NCBI GenBank assembly: GCA_020081605.1
Contig: JAHREC010000049.1
Span: 1,612,001-1,676,000 of the forward strand
DNA from: Albifimbria verrucaria
Taxonomy: Eukaryota > Ascomycota > Sordariomycetes > Hypocreales > Stachybotryaceae
Length of the DNA: 64,000 nt
Direction of reading: 5' to 3'
The notes beneath the pieces were generated by a model. The model saw only the letters and a list, made by a program, of their open reading frames with translations. It did no database searches and was not told the DNA's origin. Of this stretch, positions 1 through 12,663 are shown piece by piece. The position numbers were made by a program, and so were the translations under genes. Position 1 is the stretch's first letter. The number at the start of each line of letters is the position of its first letter.

Positions 1-2882
1 CGAGGGAGGAAGAAGTGGGCGGTTTGTGGGTTTGGCTGTGTTGCCTCAGATGGTCGGTGTATCTGCACAGTGCGAGCTCGCGCACAAGCCGCCCCCAACC
101 TTGACCAGCTTGGGAAGAAAGATGCCGAATTGGGGAATATGCGTGCGCTGCCGAGGACACGCCTGCCACGAGTGAAAAAGTACCTGATTAGGCAGCTGTA
201 TGGAACTCCGTATCCCCGTCTAGAGTGCAACATGTATCTGCTCTTGGTACTAGGTAGGTAGGTAGGTACCTCCTAGGCAATCTTGTAACTCGCGGTGTGT
301 ATGTACGTCTCGTGCAAAAGGGCGTGACTAGGTACCTACTTAGGTATTTACCGAGTCGACTCGGCTGTTGTTCTGCACAATCTAGCTCACTCGCGTCATC
401 GGGGCCAGTCGCCGAGAGACTGGGGCCATGTCTTGGAAGGTACGGGAGATGTGCTCGGGGCCTGATTACTGAACTTTTGTGGTTTCCTGTGGTAAAGACT
501 ATTGTTCCAAGGTTCGGCCACGGGCAGTTCCCCGTGCTCCGTCCTTGTAGTCTGCTATGTCGTCCTTCGGCGCCTATCGCTTCGTGGTTCGGTATTTCTT
601 ATCACCGGCGCATAGTCCTCGTCAAGCTTGGATTCTGGTATACTGTTATGATCCGGAGTTATGGTTTGTCAGCACCGAACATGATCTCCGCAAGGAGGAC
701 AATGGGGGTGGTGGTTTGTATGCCCAATGCGGAAAGCCCATGTCAATTGAAACCAATGGCAGCCTGCTGATCCCTGAGCAGGCACAAGGTAAAGCCACTT
801 AGCCACCTCTGATCCATTCCCTTAAGTAAGCATGCAGTATATTATGTAAGCCTCTGTTTTGTCCTATGTAGCCGCACAGTTTCCCTTGCGTATTAACTGT
901 GTTACTCATTATCCTACCAACTTCATCCACTTCCACGGAAGCGATGGTGTTTAGGTTCGGATAATTTGCAAGCAGGCAAGTTTGACTTTGCTTTTTAATG
1001 AGACATTGCTTTCAAATGCAGCAATTGGTGCAATTCTCCCAAACAACATGTTCGGGCTTCAACGTTACCAGCCGTTGCATGGTACTCCCTAGCGGTTGGG
1101 CACGCGTCCAGTGACGTGGTGCGTATGGAGTAGACTACAGCAGATACCCGTCTTACATGCGGTACTTTTTCACTCTCCGACGGCCAGATCCTTGGTGGAT
1201 ATACCTACCGCCTTGCTGTGTGATGCTAAAGGGGACATTGGTCTGCAAACCGGCGCTTCACCGGTAACTTTGGGGCTTCTGTTGGCGACGTCGCTTCACT
1301 TTCTACCGTCTCGCACACCCTTTCGCCAGAAGCTGCAGCCTAGCAACAGGAACGAAGCATCCAACAAGCCTCGAGTTGGTCTACAGGCACCACCATGTCC
1401 AATCTCTTGCCCGCGGCCCTGTTGCGGCTGATGCTGTGTTTAAGCCCGACTCTGTTTGGGGTGGGCAAAGATTCCACATCGGTGAATACCTGCTCTGACC
1501 CCCAGGGGGCGCTTGGCTTCGTCTCGCCACGGCACCGCCCAGCGCATCATGGCAACGCATCGCGTCTTTGTTGTCTTCCCTCCTTCCCATGCGCTCGAGG
1601 AGTGGACAATGTCTCCGACGGCCCCCAGGATCTATACTTGGACACTCGGTATGCATATCCACGAGTAGAGAATGCTCCAACAACTAGTGCTTCGAAACAG
1701 CCAATCTTGGCCCCGTATGTACATTGGTGTTGCCCGTCATGCTTACGAGGTGCTTTAGACTGCTGTAGGCTTGCTTGCTTGCATATCACAACCTCTACCC
1801 TCCGCTAAAACTCCTCGGATCGCTTAGAGATACTTGTGTCCAGCTGAAGTATACCTGGTTTATTACTCGCGTCTCTATACTGTAGCTCTTGAGTTGTAAC
1901 CTCCCTTGTTCGAAGGCGTGGTCTCAAGTAGCACCAACTCGTCGTTTGATTTGAACATGGGGTATCGTTAGAGTACTACTCTAACTGCCCGAGGCTAGTC
2001 TAGTGAATACCAGTTGGCATTGGAATAGCTACAGCTTCATGAGATACCCAACCCCGGTTTATTTGCTGACGCACTGCCGTCCCGTTCATCGCGCGAATCC
2101 CGCGGAAGAGACCGTTAGTGCCACAACGTGCAGACTTTGGCCAAATCCTACATGCTAATGTGCTAGACGGCAGAGCGCAGGCCAATAATTCCGAAGGCTC
2201 CGAAGCAATCACCTGCTGGCAGTGGAGCTGACGTAGGACAGGCTTTGTGAATCACGGTGACCTTCTGGGACATTCAAGGATTCTGTCGTATTGTCTGCAT
2301 GTTTATCTTTGTAGTATGGGCCTTCTTACAGTACGTCGTAGCGGCGATCCTTCTTGATTATTGCTACCCATCCGGGCTATGCGAAGGCTTGGTCGTGTAC
2401 GCGTCCAGTATGTTCTCAGCATAAAGTTAAGGGAATATTTGAAGTCCCGACGCACAACCCTTGTGTGTTTCCAGGGTGCCGGTGATAACTCATTATTGGT
2501 CATTTTACGAGGTCGAGCTACTTGATTATTCCTGTGTGTTTTCGGTCGGCATATTGAGGAAAACCAAACGTAAACCCAATGCATTGATCTCTGACCAACC
2601 CACGTTGGTTTCGTGGAAAGCAGAAAGGGTGACGATACAGAATACAGACCACCATCAAACCAACGAAACAAGATCCCCTGTATCTACATGAAACCACAAA
2701 CTTACTGAATGAACCCCGAATGATCTTAAAACAATGGTTCATGGAACAGATATGATGATCCCACACAAACATGGAACGAATGGTATAGGGTAGGTATATC
2801 ACATGGACCTACAATTCTAACAAACCCGCATCACTTCACGGATTTCAGTGCTTTCAACCACACGCATCTCGAAACCCCGATA
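1..2882. other. Gene-poor left flank
   Basis: No reading frame here resembles a known protein and none chains into a convincing spliced gene. All open frames are short and low in complexity or broken. A short GTAG tandem repeat lies at about 249-268, and related TAGGTAC-type strings recur near 325-350. The stretch may hold the 5' flank of the pterin dehydratase gene and the end of a gene outside the window. Confidence 0.5.
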
Positions 2883-3488
2883 ATGTCGCGTCTGCTCAGA
2901 CCGCTCCAGCGCCAGGTCCCACGTAGATACTATTCGTCCACGATGCAGCCACGTTTCTCTCCCGGAACCGATGAGGTCACCATGTCGTCGCAGCTCCAGC
3001 CACTACTCTCAACCTCTGGAGGGCGTTGGACCTTGACATCGGAGGGTGAGGCTCTGGAGCGCAGCTTTAAATTCAAGACATTCGCAAAGACGTGGGTACG
3101 TGATACGGCGTCCGGCCTTCTCCCAAGTCATGAATGTATAACTGCAGCATGAATTGGCCTGAGCTGATCTGAGATTAGGATTTCATGACGGCAGTGTCGT
3201 TACAGTGTAAACTGAAGAACCACCATCCTGAGTGGTCCAATGTAAGCCTTCCAAGCTACAATCTATATCACGAATGCTCACGGAAGTGACTAGGTATACA
3301 ACACCACATTCATCCGTTGGACTACCCACAACCCACAGGGCCTCTCTGATAAGGATGTCAGTATGGCGGCCGTCTGTGACGCGCTTGCTAAAGACTTCGG
3401 CGAGCTGGACCTGAACCTGTGGCCTGCGCCGCACGGAGTCTTGCCGACTCGGCCAAGGCTTCTGCTGGAGGGATTGCTGCACCCCTAA
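2883..3488 (+). CDS. Pterin-4a-carbinolamine dehydratase, probably mitochondrial
   Basis: Dehydrates 4a-hydroxytetrahydrobiopterin (pterin recycling). Three exons, 2883-3095, 3179-3241 and 3294-3488, joined by GT..AG introns, give exactly 156 residues with no indel correction. The family signature is clear: KLKNHHPEWSNVYNTT followed by FIRWTTHNPQGLS and a conserved aspartate, i.e. the active-site His-His-Pro, then Tyr/Trp and a distal His. Alpha/beta PCD proteins are usually about 100 residues. The extra length is N-terminal: the first 20 residues are rich in Arg with no acidic residue (MSRLLRPLQRQVPRRYYSS), which looks like a mitochondrial presequence. A second in-frame Met at 2943 would give a cytosolic form. 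Converges on ERG25. The family assignment is firm; location is inferred. Confidence 0.88.
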
Positions 3489-4109
3489 GAAATGAGGCCA
3501 GCCTTCAGGAGTTGGTGATATATCTAAGTGTATAGAAGCCTCCTATGCTTTACGCAGTCGGATGCACTCGAGGAAACCCGAAGTATCGTCAACAAGCACT
3601 TGGCAATCGAATGATTTTGTAATTATGTAAACCCATGTAAGATACGAGAAAATATTGATTATCTCTCACAATTTCCAGATCACCAGGCGCAGATATATAT
3701 TTTGTAGTCAATGTGCCATTTTGAATATGCCGTCGTGTTTAAGATACCTAGTCGAAATTGGACCACGAGCTCATATATACGAAGCATTTTCACACGTGAG
3801 AGGGTTAAGGACAGCGGTCGCTCGGAATGAATGATGATTGCAGGGCATTAATTATATATCTGAAGCCACCTATGGGCCGGTACTTGTATATATGTACAGA
3901 AATCTTAAAAATGCTCGATTCGTGTCGCATCTCCCAGAACGCCGTGGAAACCTGTGTGGAAACCGTAGCCTTAGCCGTCTCTAGACTCTATCAATGGACT
4001 GTCTATACGGTAACCGCTGGCGATATCCAGCCTTCAGTGCCGGTTGGCGTGATCGTTACTCCAAGCCAACGAGAGGCCGCAAAATCGCACTGCGAACCAT
4101 AGTTTTAAA
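3489..4109. other. Convergent intergenic region
   Basis: 3' flanks of the pterin dehydratase (plus strand) and ERG25 (minus strand). AT-rich toward 3600-3900. No gene or repeat seen. Confidence 0.6.
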
Positions 4110-5170
4110 TTACTGTGCCTTCTTGGCCTTGATCTGAGCGAGCTTCTTCTCGCGTCTCCTCTTGTGGGCCTCGGCACCAGCCTCAGTGTCAAGGCAGTAG
4201 TCCCACCAGCGGAAGCTGGAGGCATAGTTGCCAATGAACTTCTCGTGGTGAACGTCGTGGTGGTTGGCGCCAGCCCAGACAGGGAGGAAGTTGTGCAGGC
4301 TCCAGGGGAAGTCGTAGCCGCTGTGAGCATCGATGGCCTGGAACAGGCGGAGGACGATCCAGGTGTACATGGTGAAGAGGTGGAGCTCACCAGTGATACC
4401 AAGCAGCAGGATGGGAGAGCCGACGGTGCCAATGCCGAGCAGCATGGTCTCGATGGGGGAGGCGTACTCAGCGGCAAGACCGAAAGGCGCAGAGTAAGTG
4501 TGGTGCATCTTGTGGATGGCCTTGTAAAGAGGGCCGTAGTGCAGGGCCCTGTGGAACCAGTAGTGCCAAGCATCCTCCATGACGAAGAGAACAGCGATCT
4601 GCAGGGCCATCTTCCAGAAGGGAGGGAAGGGCACGCCGTAGTCGAGGCCGAAGTAGGTGGCGATGGGGTGGAAGAACCAAATCTGAGGAAGCTCGACGGT
4701 GAAGTGGCTGATGAGGACGATGGCGGCACAATCCCACTGCTCCTTGAGGGTGGGGATCTTCTGCTTCTGGATCTTGTACTGGTGGAAGTAGGGGATCTTG
4801 TCCATGATCATGAAAGGAAGGGCGCGGCCGAAGTAGACGGTCTCGTGCATGATGAAGCTCATGAGGCCAGTCGCAAGAGTATCATTCTGCATCCACATGT
4901 ACCAAGCCTAATGAGATTGGGTTAGTAAACGTCGAATTTGAGAGAGTGTTGTCGCGACAGAACGTTGCGGTGTAGGGAGGAGGACGTACAGCCCAGAGGC
5001 GCTCGAGGATGTTGAGGTTGACATTGTACTTGGAAACCTCGTCGAAGACGGTGAAGTAGTCCTGGGTCTGGTTGAGACCTTGGAAGGTCGCGTTACTGCA
5101 ACGACGCAAAGATTAGCATTTATGTTGAGCCAGGGCGATAAGGGGATGAAGGCACTCACACCGCGTCCAT
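4110..5170 (-). CDS. ERG25: C-4 methylsterol oxidase
   Basis: Oxidises the C-4 methyl groups of sterols in ergosterol synthesis, in the ER membrane. Exons 5170-5160, 5095-4990 and 4907-4110 give 304 residues, the usual length, without indel correction. The fatty-acid-hydroxylase histidine boxes that bind the di-iron centre are all present: HRALH, HKMHH and HDVHH. Hydrophobic segments lie before the first box ([16 protein letters not shown]) and after the second ([17 protein letters not shown]). The first coding exon is only 11 bases (Met-Asp-Ala plus two bases); this start is preferred because the joined product begins [18 protein letters not shown], as in related fungal proteins. The C-terminus is lysine-rich (AQIKAKKAQ), consistent with ER retention. 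A long antisense open frame over this gene is a composition effect. Divergent from NCA2. Confidence 0.95.
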
Positions 5171-6826
5171 GGTTAAATTAGGAAGATTGGTAGCGCAATG
5201 TAGGAGGAAGAGAAGAGGAAATGAAAGGGAGAAGGAAAGAAGACAACCCAGAGAATACCGCAAAAGGCAGGCGATACGCTCGGAAGCAGCACTGGCACCT
5301 GGGGGAGATGAGGCTGCTGGAGGTGGTTGTTGAGGCTAAGATAGAGGAAAGATGGAGGGGGCACCAAAAGGTTTTATCATGGAATTTCGCAACTGGCGAA
5401 GTTTTGGCTCAAGTTCAGGGGATGGCAGGGGAGACGGAGGTGCCTGGCCAATGCGCTGCAGCGGAGTCCCACTGGGTCCCTGGGCTTGGTGCGGGAGGGA
5501 GGCGACCTTCGATCAGTTCCAGAAAATGGAAATGAGCCCACCAGAAAAATGGAACTCCTGTCTTCCGGGATGTAAAAAAGAGAAGAGGACGGATTTACGA
5601 AAGGGGTGCACGCCACAGCGGCATCATCGAGGGCCCACTGGTTTGTATCTATATACTTGATAAGGTAGATACATAAAATATTGGTTGCTGTCTTGTGCAA
5701 TTGACCTCATTGTGCACTCACTGTGCACCTTGGAGATGGGGATGATCGATGTCAGGCGACGCGGAAGTGCCATGAGCCGGATCCGTGCCGGTACGAGTAC
5801 GGGGATGGGCAATGCAGGAACAGATCAGATAAAGTACACGCCCGATTGCACTACAATGCTAGGGTGCATGGACGCTAGCGCGGTACTTGAAGATGCTCTG
5901 AAAAAGTGGGCAGAGTTGAGTATTGTGCTATCAAACGTGGGCCCCACTGAGATCATGCTTGTACCGCCCTGATAGAGTGGCAATCCTCCTACTCCCAACA
6001 AACAATTATACGACACTTCTTTACTGACCAGAATAATCCGACAGTAGTTTTTTATAGGTCTGTCTCTGCGCTGTGTCTTCGGCTCAATTGCAACAGAAAT
6101 ACATCTTTTCTTGTATCGTGCTTGTTTACAATTTTCGACATCAATTTCCTTTCCCCATCTGCTAATTTGCCAGCTGCAGTCCCCGATCATGGGTCCGTGT
6201 ACCCTCCAGCACCACCCCAGTGGTGCAGTTGGTACGTACACTGAACACACCTATGGGCAAGCGCCCAGGCCTCGGGCTGCCTGCCACATGCTATCGTTAT
6301 CGTATGCGAACCCGAGTACGAGGGCGTTATCGCATTGATCATCAACGTTCTCCATCTCAGTTCCTTGAGCAGAAAGAAGCAAACATGCCACCATCATCCG
6401 ACTAAGGTATCAACGAATAGCGCATTGGCTGCCCTGTTTGCCAAGTCCACATTTCTGCTCCTTGCACGCTTGGTGCCCATGCTGCGGCCATTGCCACTGC
6501 CATTCTTGCCGAGCTAGTCTTGTTGCTGACCTTTGTTGTTGATTTTCTTGCGGATTTTTGACTGATTATTTTATTTAATTTTTTTCACTTTTCGCCGCAA
6601 TTCGGCCAAGCCACGGTATCTTGCGGCCCGCAGCCTCGTGCTTGCTTGCCTCTGTGTTGCCCGGTTAAGCAAGGCTCCATCCAGCACAGCCATACCATAC
6701 CGCACCTCGAGCTCCATCTTTTGTCCAGCTTCCCAAAGCTCCAAAGCTCTCCAAGCTCACCCCCAGAGCTCCAGGTCATGATCGGCCCAGGCTCCGGCAC
6801 TTCCTGACGCTGCCTACCTGCCCAAC
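5171..6826. promoter_or_regulatory. Divergent promoter region ERG25 / NCA2
   Basis: 1.66 kb between two start codons facing away from each other. The 6520-6600 part has a T-rich tract, typical of fungal core promoters and 5' leaders. No gene recognised. Specific factor sites were not assigned. Confidence 0.5.
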
Positions 6827-8936
6827 ATGTCGCTTGTCGCCGAGTTAGTGCATCCCTCTCTTCCTCGCCCCAATTCCCGCTTCCCTTTGCCGCTGACCAA
6901 CCCGTCCCGTTCCATCCTTTGGTGCATTGGCATTGCTGACGTCGACATCCTTCCGCAGTCACGTGCGTCGTCTCGATGCATACCTGGACCGCCTGCCCGT
7001 TCTCTTGGACGGCGTTTCCGAGGACGGTGGCTCAGATGTAGGCGACGATGAGCATGGCTTCAACGTTGCCGAGGCTCTCTCTTCTCCAAGACTGGACAAC
7101 CTGCTTCACATCGTGCGCTCCCTGAGCACAGCGTCGTCCTCCCATGGCTTAGTCTCGGCCAACCGCATCAAGTTCCTCCTCTCGCAGTCCGGCATCCCTC
7201 CGCTGCGGCCCACGACGTTGACGCTGTTGCCAAGAGCGCCTATGAAACCGAGATCGAGTGGCTCCTGGTCGGCAAGGCCACCATCCAAACCTACGGCCTC
7301 ATCCTCAACACCCTGCTTGATCGCATCATCCCGCTTAGTGACGACATCTGGTACTGGGACGATGTCCTGAGCTCCTACACATACAGCAGCCTCTACACAG
7401 TCCAGACATCCCCGTTCGCCTCTGGGCTTGGTCCCAAGACATATACCGCGATAGCAGATCGCGCTTTCGCTCCTTGTCCCTGCGAAACGCCCCGCCGAAC
7501 TCGTAGACTCTACACGATCAGGTCTCTCTCAGCAATGGTCCCAGTTCTATTCCATCGTCCGTGATAGCATTCGCGAGCGCTCCTTCGTCAACATCCAGCG
7601 TAAAGTCCTTTCTCCTGTGGCTTATTGCCGCTCCGAGGCCCGTCACAAGCAAACCCAGCTGAAAAAGCTGAGGGAGCTAACGGCAAGCGGTCTCGGCGTT
7701 CTGGTTGACGAGGGTTTGCATTTTGGCCACGACGACGACAAGCCCGAGCTAGAGGACGGACATGACCTCAAGGGTGTCGTTGAGCGAAGTGTCGCGCTCA
7801 TGGATGTCGTCCTCAAGGAGGTCGGCACCTTGGACGTTACCATCCATGAATTTGAGGACCGAGTATTCGCTGGCGTAGAGGAAGACCCGGAACTCTCGGT
7901 TCATCTTGAGGACACTGCGACACATGAGCGCCCCTCCGTGCTCGCCCGCCGCTTGCTGCGTATTATTGACAAAACTCTTCCCGAGCATTACAAGGTAATG
8001 CAGGCCCTAACGTCCGAAAGTGGCCGACCCTCGCCTCTGGTTCGGTACTGGTTGCCAGCCACCATTGGCCTGCTTTCTTCCACAACGATACTACGTATAC
8101 TGGTAAATCGCAAGGCAGACATTGTACAATGGCTTACTGAATTCGGCGAAACTGTACGGGACTTCTGGTTAAATTGGGTCGTAGACCCGGTTCAAAAGGT
8201 TATCAGGACTATTCGCCATGACGAGACAAGCGAAATCGCCATCATGAGCAGAGATAGTCTCAAAGCCGACCGGGAGAGTCTTGAACGCATGGTAGTTGAC
8301 TTTGCTATTGACAAACCCCATTTTGCAGTAGAAGGTTCATCTCTATCCGAGGCACAGATCGTCGAGATCCGCAACAAGGTTGCGGAAGGCGATGTGACGC
8401 CTGTACTCCGCGCTTACGAAAAGGACCTTAAAAGCCCACTGCTTGGTGCCGTCAAGGGTGATCTCGTTCGATCCCTCTTAATTCAGGTACAAAAGACAAA
8501 GGTAGACTTGGAGGTAGCTATGACGGGTATTGATTCACTGCTCAAGAGCCAGGAACTTGTATTTGGCTTTGTCGGATTGACACCTGGTCTTCTTGTATCC
8601 ATTGGCATGCTGCGATATGTTGGCAATATCTTCTATGGCAAGTCGGGACGAAAGCAAAGCAACAAAGCAGGCCGAGCAGTCCGAATCCTGCGAAACATTG
8701 ACCGGATCCTCTCCGAGGCCAGGCCCACGGAGAACAACGTCCTGTCTTATAAGGATCACGGTCTCTTACTCTGCGAGCTTCATCTGCTCAGGAGCTACGC
8801 CAAGAAGCTAATGCCTCGTAACATAGAGAAGGAATTCTTGGAAGATTTGGAGGACCTGGCTAATGGCCGTGGCATCCAGGTACAGGCTAGGGCCCTGGAG
8901 AGGATACGATGGGCCTACGCCCGGTGGTTGAAGTAA
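6827..8936 (+). CDS. NCA2: Nuclear control of ATPase protein 2 (NCA2 family)
   Basis: Mitochondrial outer-membrane protein; the yeast homologue acts in expression of the mitochondrially encoded ATP6/ATP8. A 17-base first exon (6827-6843) is joined to a long second exon from 6959. The conserved C-terminal NCA2 domain is plain: GFVGLTPGLLVSIGMLRYV, the following RILRNIDRIL and the end RIRWAYARWLK. A membrane segment lies near WLPATIGLLSSTTILRILV. Three one-base deletions break the frame: around 7207-7211, in the C run 7410-7413 and in the C run 7490-7493. Adding one base at each restores a continuous 665-residue protein (1,998 coding bases), with LSQQWSQFYSIVRDSIRERS correctly linked to the upstream half. 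I read these as sequence errors, not a pseudogene. Confidence 0.9.
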
Positions 8937-9535
8937 AGAGATAAAGAAACGTGGAGGAATAAGTCAATCGTTGGCTGTATGATATTCTTTTCAACGCATG
9001 CATGGATCGGGAAATAACAAAAAGCTGCATTCACCCTACACGCGAAGCTCCCTATACAAACGGGCTTCTGGAGGCATGGACGGGTCGGGCGTTAGTCATA
9101 CTCTACAATATATACTCACGGGCAATACCAGTCATTATCATATATGTAATCCATGTGCCTGAATCGCGTGACGCGCTGTGCTAAAGATATTTGGGCAAGG
9201 ATCACTGAATGCGGGCCACAGGATCGACAATGCTGAGTAACAACCATCCTTTACATATCCTGATCACGAGTATGGATTGGTGAGCACCATGAAAAAACGT
9301 GGACTATCGTAATTTTTTCATTGAATTTTGGGCAAATCTAAGGGTATTCCATGAGTGGTCGGGTGCGATTCTTAGATTTCCTCGAGTTTATCCCGGGCCG
9401 CCTGGTATATTTTGGCTGTGAGCAATCCATAGTATACATGGATAAATCCCATCCTCGTTAAGCAGCCTCCTATATGTGCTTCTTAACCCCTGGTTTTGTC
9501 AGTAAGTTCTCCTATCATTTCTTCGTGGTCTCCTC
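8937..9535. other. Convergent intergenic region
   Basis: 3' flanks of NCA2 and the helicase gene. No gene or repeat seen. Confidence 0.6.
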
Positions 9536-12500
9536 TCATGCCAGAAGCTTCATTACATCTGCCATTCTGGTATCCTTGGCCTTCTTTCGCTTGCCGCCCT
9601 TTTCCTGGAAAGCTTTGTTGACCAGATCGCGCTTCTCCTGCTGGATGTCCAGGACTCGCTCCTCCACGCTGCCCTCCATGACCATGCGCCAAACTGTTGT
9701 CTCTCGGGTCTGGCCGAGGCGGTGGACGCGGTCGATAGCCTGATCTTCGATAGCCGGAGCCCACCCTAGTGCAACGGTCAGTATGGCCTTTTAATTCTAA
9801 GTTGTAAGGGATAGAGTGTCTCACAGCTATCGGACAAAATGACAGTGTCAGCAGAGGCCAAATTCAAGCCAACACTGCAGACTGCTAAGCTAGCCAGAAG
9901 CACACGAGTTTCGGGATCATGGTCCAGATCGTGCACAGCTTGATCACGCTTGGTGGTGTTCATGCTGCCATCGATGCGGCTATACTTTATCCCAGCACTG
10001 TCCAGCTGGTTCTGCACAATATTGAGAAAGGACGTCCATTGTGAGAAGATGACCACCTTGGAACCAGATTTCTTCAGTGTCGCTTGGATAATCTGCATCA
10101 TGGCTTCTGTCTTCGAGCTTTGCGTCTCCATATCAAAATTATCATCTGCTTGGCCTTCCGGGGCCGGCTCAAGGAGTGCATCCTGCGTTAGTGGGTTGCG
10201 GCACATGGGGCACTTGTGCTGAATGTCAATAGCCTTGGCGATGCAGTTACGACAAAAGACGTGTTTGCAGTTGGTAATAACAGGCCCGGTAGGGTGTCGT
10301 AGCAGATGGCGCAGTCCTCTTGGTTCTCAATATATAGGCGTAGTGCTTCCTGCAAGAGGGCTCTGTTTTTTCATTGAGTATAACAACGTCCTGGTCTTCA
10401 AGCAGCTTCAGGAGATCGTCGATTCGTTGTTTACACAAGGTCCAATGGTTACAGCTAGGAAAATTAGTAGATGCCGTCTTTAGCGGAAACAGGTCGGTTT
10501 CTCTCACGTTTGTCTGAGTCGAAGGAGGCGCTCCAACACGCCTATGAAGCGCCCCTTCTGGCCCTTGTTGGATTTAGCTTGATACTCCTCAAGCAATCCT
10601 CGTGCTTCTGACCTGTCAAGCAATGAACAACGATTCGTCGCATATGGTGAGAATATACAAGCACTTACATTAATGCATCATACTTTCGTTTTTCATCAGG
10701 ACGGAACGTTATCCGGTGGAGATATTCCGTCTTGGCAGGGAGTTTAAGGTCCACGAACTTCATATCCTTTCTTCTTCGGAGACAGATATCATGCATGAGG
10801 GACTGTAATAGTGCCTCCGCATCCTTGTTTCCTGAAGCCAGATTTCGAGTGATCTTGAGATCGAATACCTCTGGCTGTTCTATGCCACCAGTAATACGCA
10901 AGAACTTGACCAGAGATTGTAGATCCTTAACGGAGTTCACGCTGCTGCAATCAGTAATCGTGTTTGGTGATCGACTATATCGAATTCTGACTCACATTGG
11001 CGTTCCCGTCAGCACCCAGCGAGACTTTGCCTTGATTTCGCAAGCTGCCATGGCGACCTTGGTCTTTGCGTTGCGGATTGTGTGACCTTCATCAAGAACT
11101 ACTCGTCGCCATTCTTTTGACTGACTGAGAAGGGCCTTGTTGACACCAGCATCCCGCTCCCTGGCAAGCCGGCCGTAGCTTGTTATAACAACGTCGTATT
11201 GCATGAGCTCATCCGCGCTCATTTTCTTGTCTCCATGATATATGAGAACACTGGGCAATTTATCAGCCTTGACGTGGCGTCGGATTTGCTGATCCCAGTT
11301 GCTCATGACACTGACAGGTGCTACAATGAGCGTAGAACCTGGTCCACCAGTGAGAACCAGGCTGATAACTTGGAGTGTCTTCCCCAGGCCCATATCATCT
11401 GCTAGAATTCCGCCGGAGAGAAGTTTAGGGGAGATGACATGACAAATTGAGACGCGACATTCCAGAATCGTCCGCTGCTGTCCCGCTTCCAAAGCTGGAC
11501 AACATCGTCCGTTCCTTTCCTAGGTGGTTGCGGCGCCTCTTGTGCTATCATCCAAGCAAGACCCTGCCATACCAAATGAGATTAGACAACCAGTCAACCG
11601 ATGGGAGTTGGCAAAGTACGTACCTGACGTTGGTAAGGCAGTAATGACGACTTTAGCTGAGACGGTTGGTCAGCGAATGGCATCTTTGATAGCATTGTTT
11701 CATCGACAGCCAAGGTTTTTATGACGCCGTTCTCTCTCCTGGTGTCAATGGTTTCGCTGGTCTGCAATATTTCCTCCAAAGACTGCCCTGGCTCCTCTTG
11801 GAACTGAACGCCAGAGCCCAGCCCAACAGTAGTTCCGCCGTTCTTCAACTCCATGAGACTTCTCCGCGCCTCAGCCTCTTTCTTAGTCTGCTTCAGCTGC
11901 GTAGCTTTCAGGAGTTTGTCATTTTTCAAGGCCTTCTCCAGCCTTTCTCTCTCTTTAGGGTCACTCGGGCCAAAGAATTGTAAATTAATAGGACAGTCAA
12001 AGTGACCCTTTGTGCCTGTGATGTGGGCTTCAAGTGAGATCTCACCACGGTCCTACGTATAATCAGTCAGTAGTGACGTGAAATTGGAAGTTGCCAGACG
12101 CCCGTACCATGTATGGCGCAATCTTCTCGACCACTTTGCGAGGCAGATGGCCGATCTGTTCAGACAAGACATTGTCAACTCGGATAGCGTTGGAATCATA
12201 CTATCGTCTGAAATCAGCCACTGAAAGGATACAATTATTGGTTATATGTTCATGTACCTGATTGTTGGGTTCTCTGCGACACAAGACGACCTCACCAGGC
12301 GATGCAAAGCCATTGTAATATCGGACTCCTACAATTTTGCCATCTTCTGTGTGTGAGCTGATAGACCAAGCCTATAAGGGGTTTGATTAACAAACCTAGG
12401 GACCCGTAGAATTCTTTAGACGGCCCTTCATCCTCTTGAGTAAGATCAAGATGTTCGGGTTCAACGGCTGAGCTCTGTGGTGCACTTGTGTTATACACAC

Positions 12501-12663
12501 TGGTACCACCAATTCCAGTTGATGTGGGGACTTTGAGAGCTGGAACTCCATGCACATGGTGAGCTGCATTTGATGCTACTCGTTTGGATGGTCCGTTTGT
12601 ATCGACTTCATCATCTTCGGTCAGGTCAATAACCTCACGGGAGCGTTTGGCACGACGAGGCAT
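9536..12663 (-). CDS. HIRAN-SNF2-RING helicase, HLTF/Rad5-like
   Basis: DNA translocase and probable ubiquitin ligase of the post-replication repair type, nuclear. Nine exons give 894 residues. In order: an acidic N-terminus (REVIDLTEDDE, a SUMO-interaction-like motif); a HIRAN domain (KIVGVRYYNG to QIGHLPRKV) for 3' DNA ends; SNF2 motifs LSGGILADDMGLGKT (Walker A), LDEGH (Walker B box, DEGH not DEAH) and LTGTP; a C3HC4 RING (DCAICYDTL, then TNCKHVFCRNC, then CPMC); and helicase C motifs ending IDRVHRLGQTR. Three deletions need correcting: G run 11428-11431, T run 10366-10371 and 10285-10289, the last inside the RING. After correction, splice phases all agree. The end, ADVMKLLA then stop, is conserved-looking. 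Whether it is the Rad5 orthologue or a paralogue cannot be settled here. Confidence 0.9.

Noticed and set aside
4164..4925. 253-residue open frame antisense to ERG25
   Set aside because: It mirrors the codon composition of ERG25, has no family resemblance, and ERG25 is unambiguous on the other strand.
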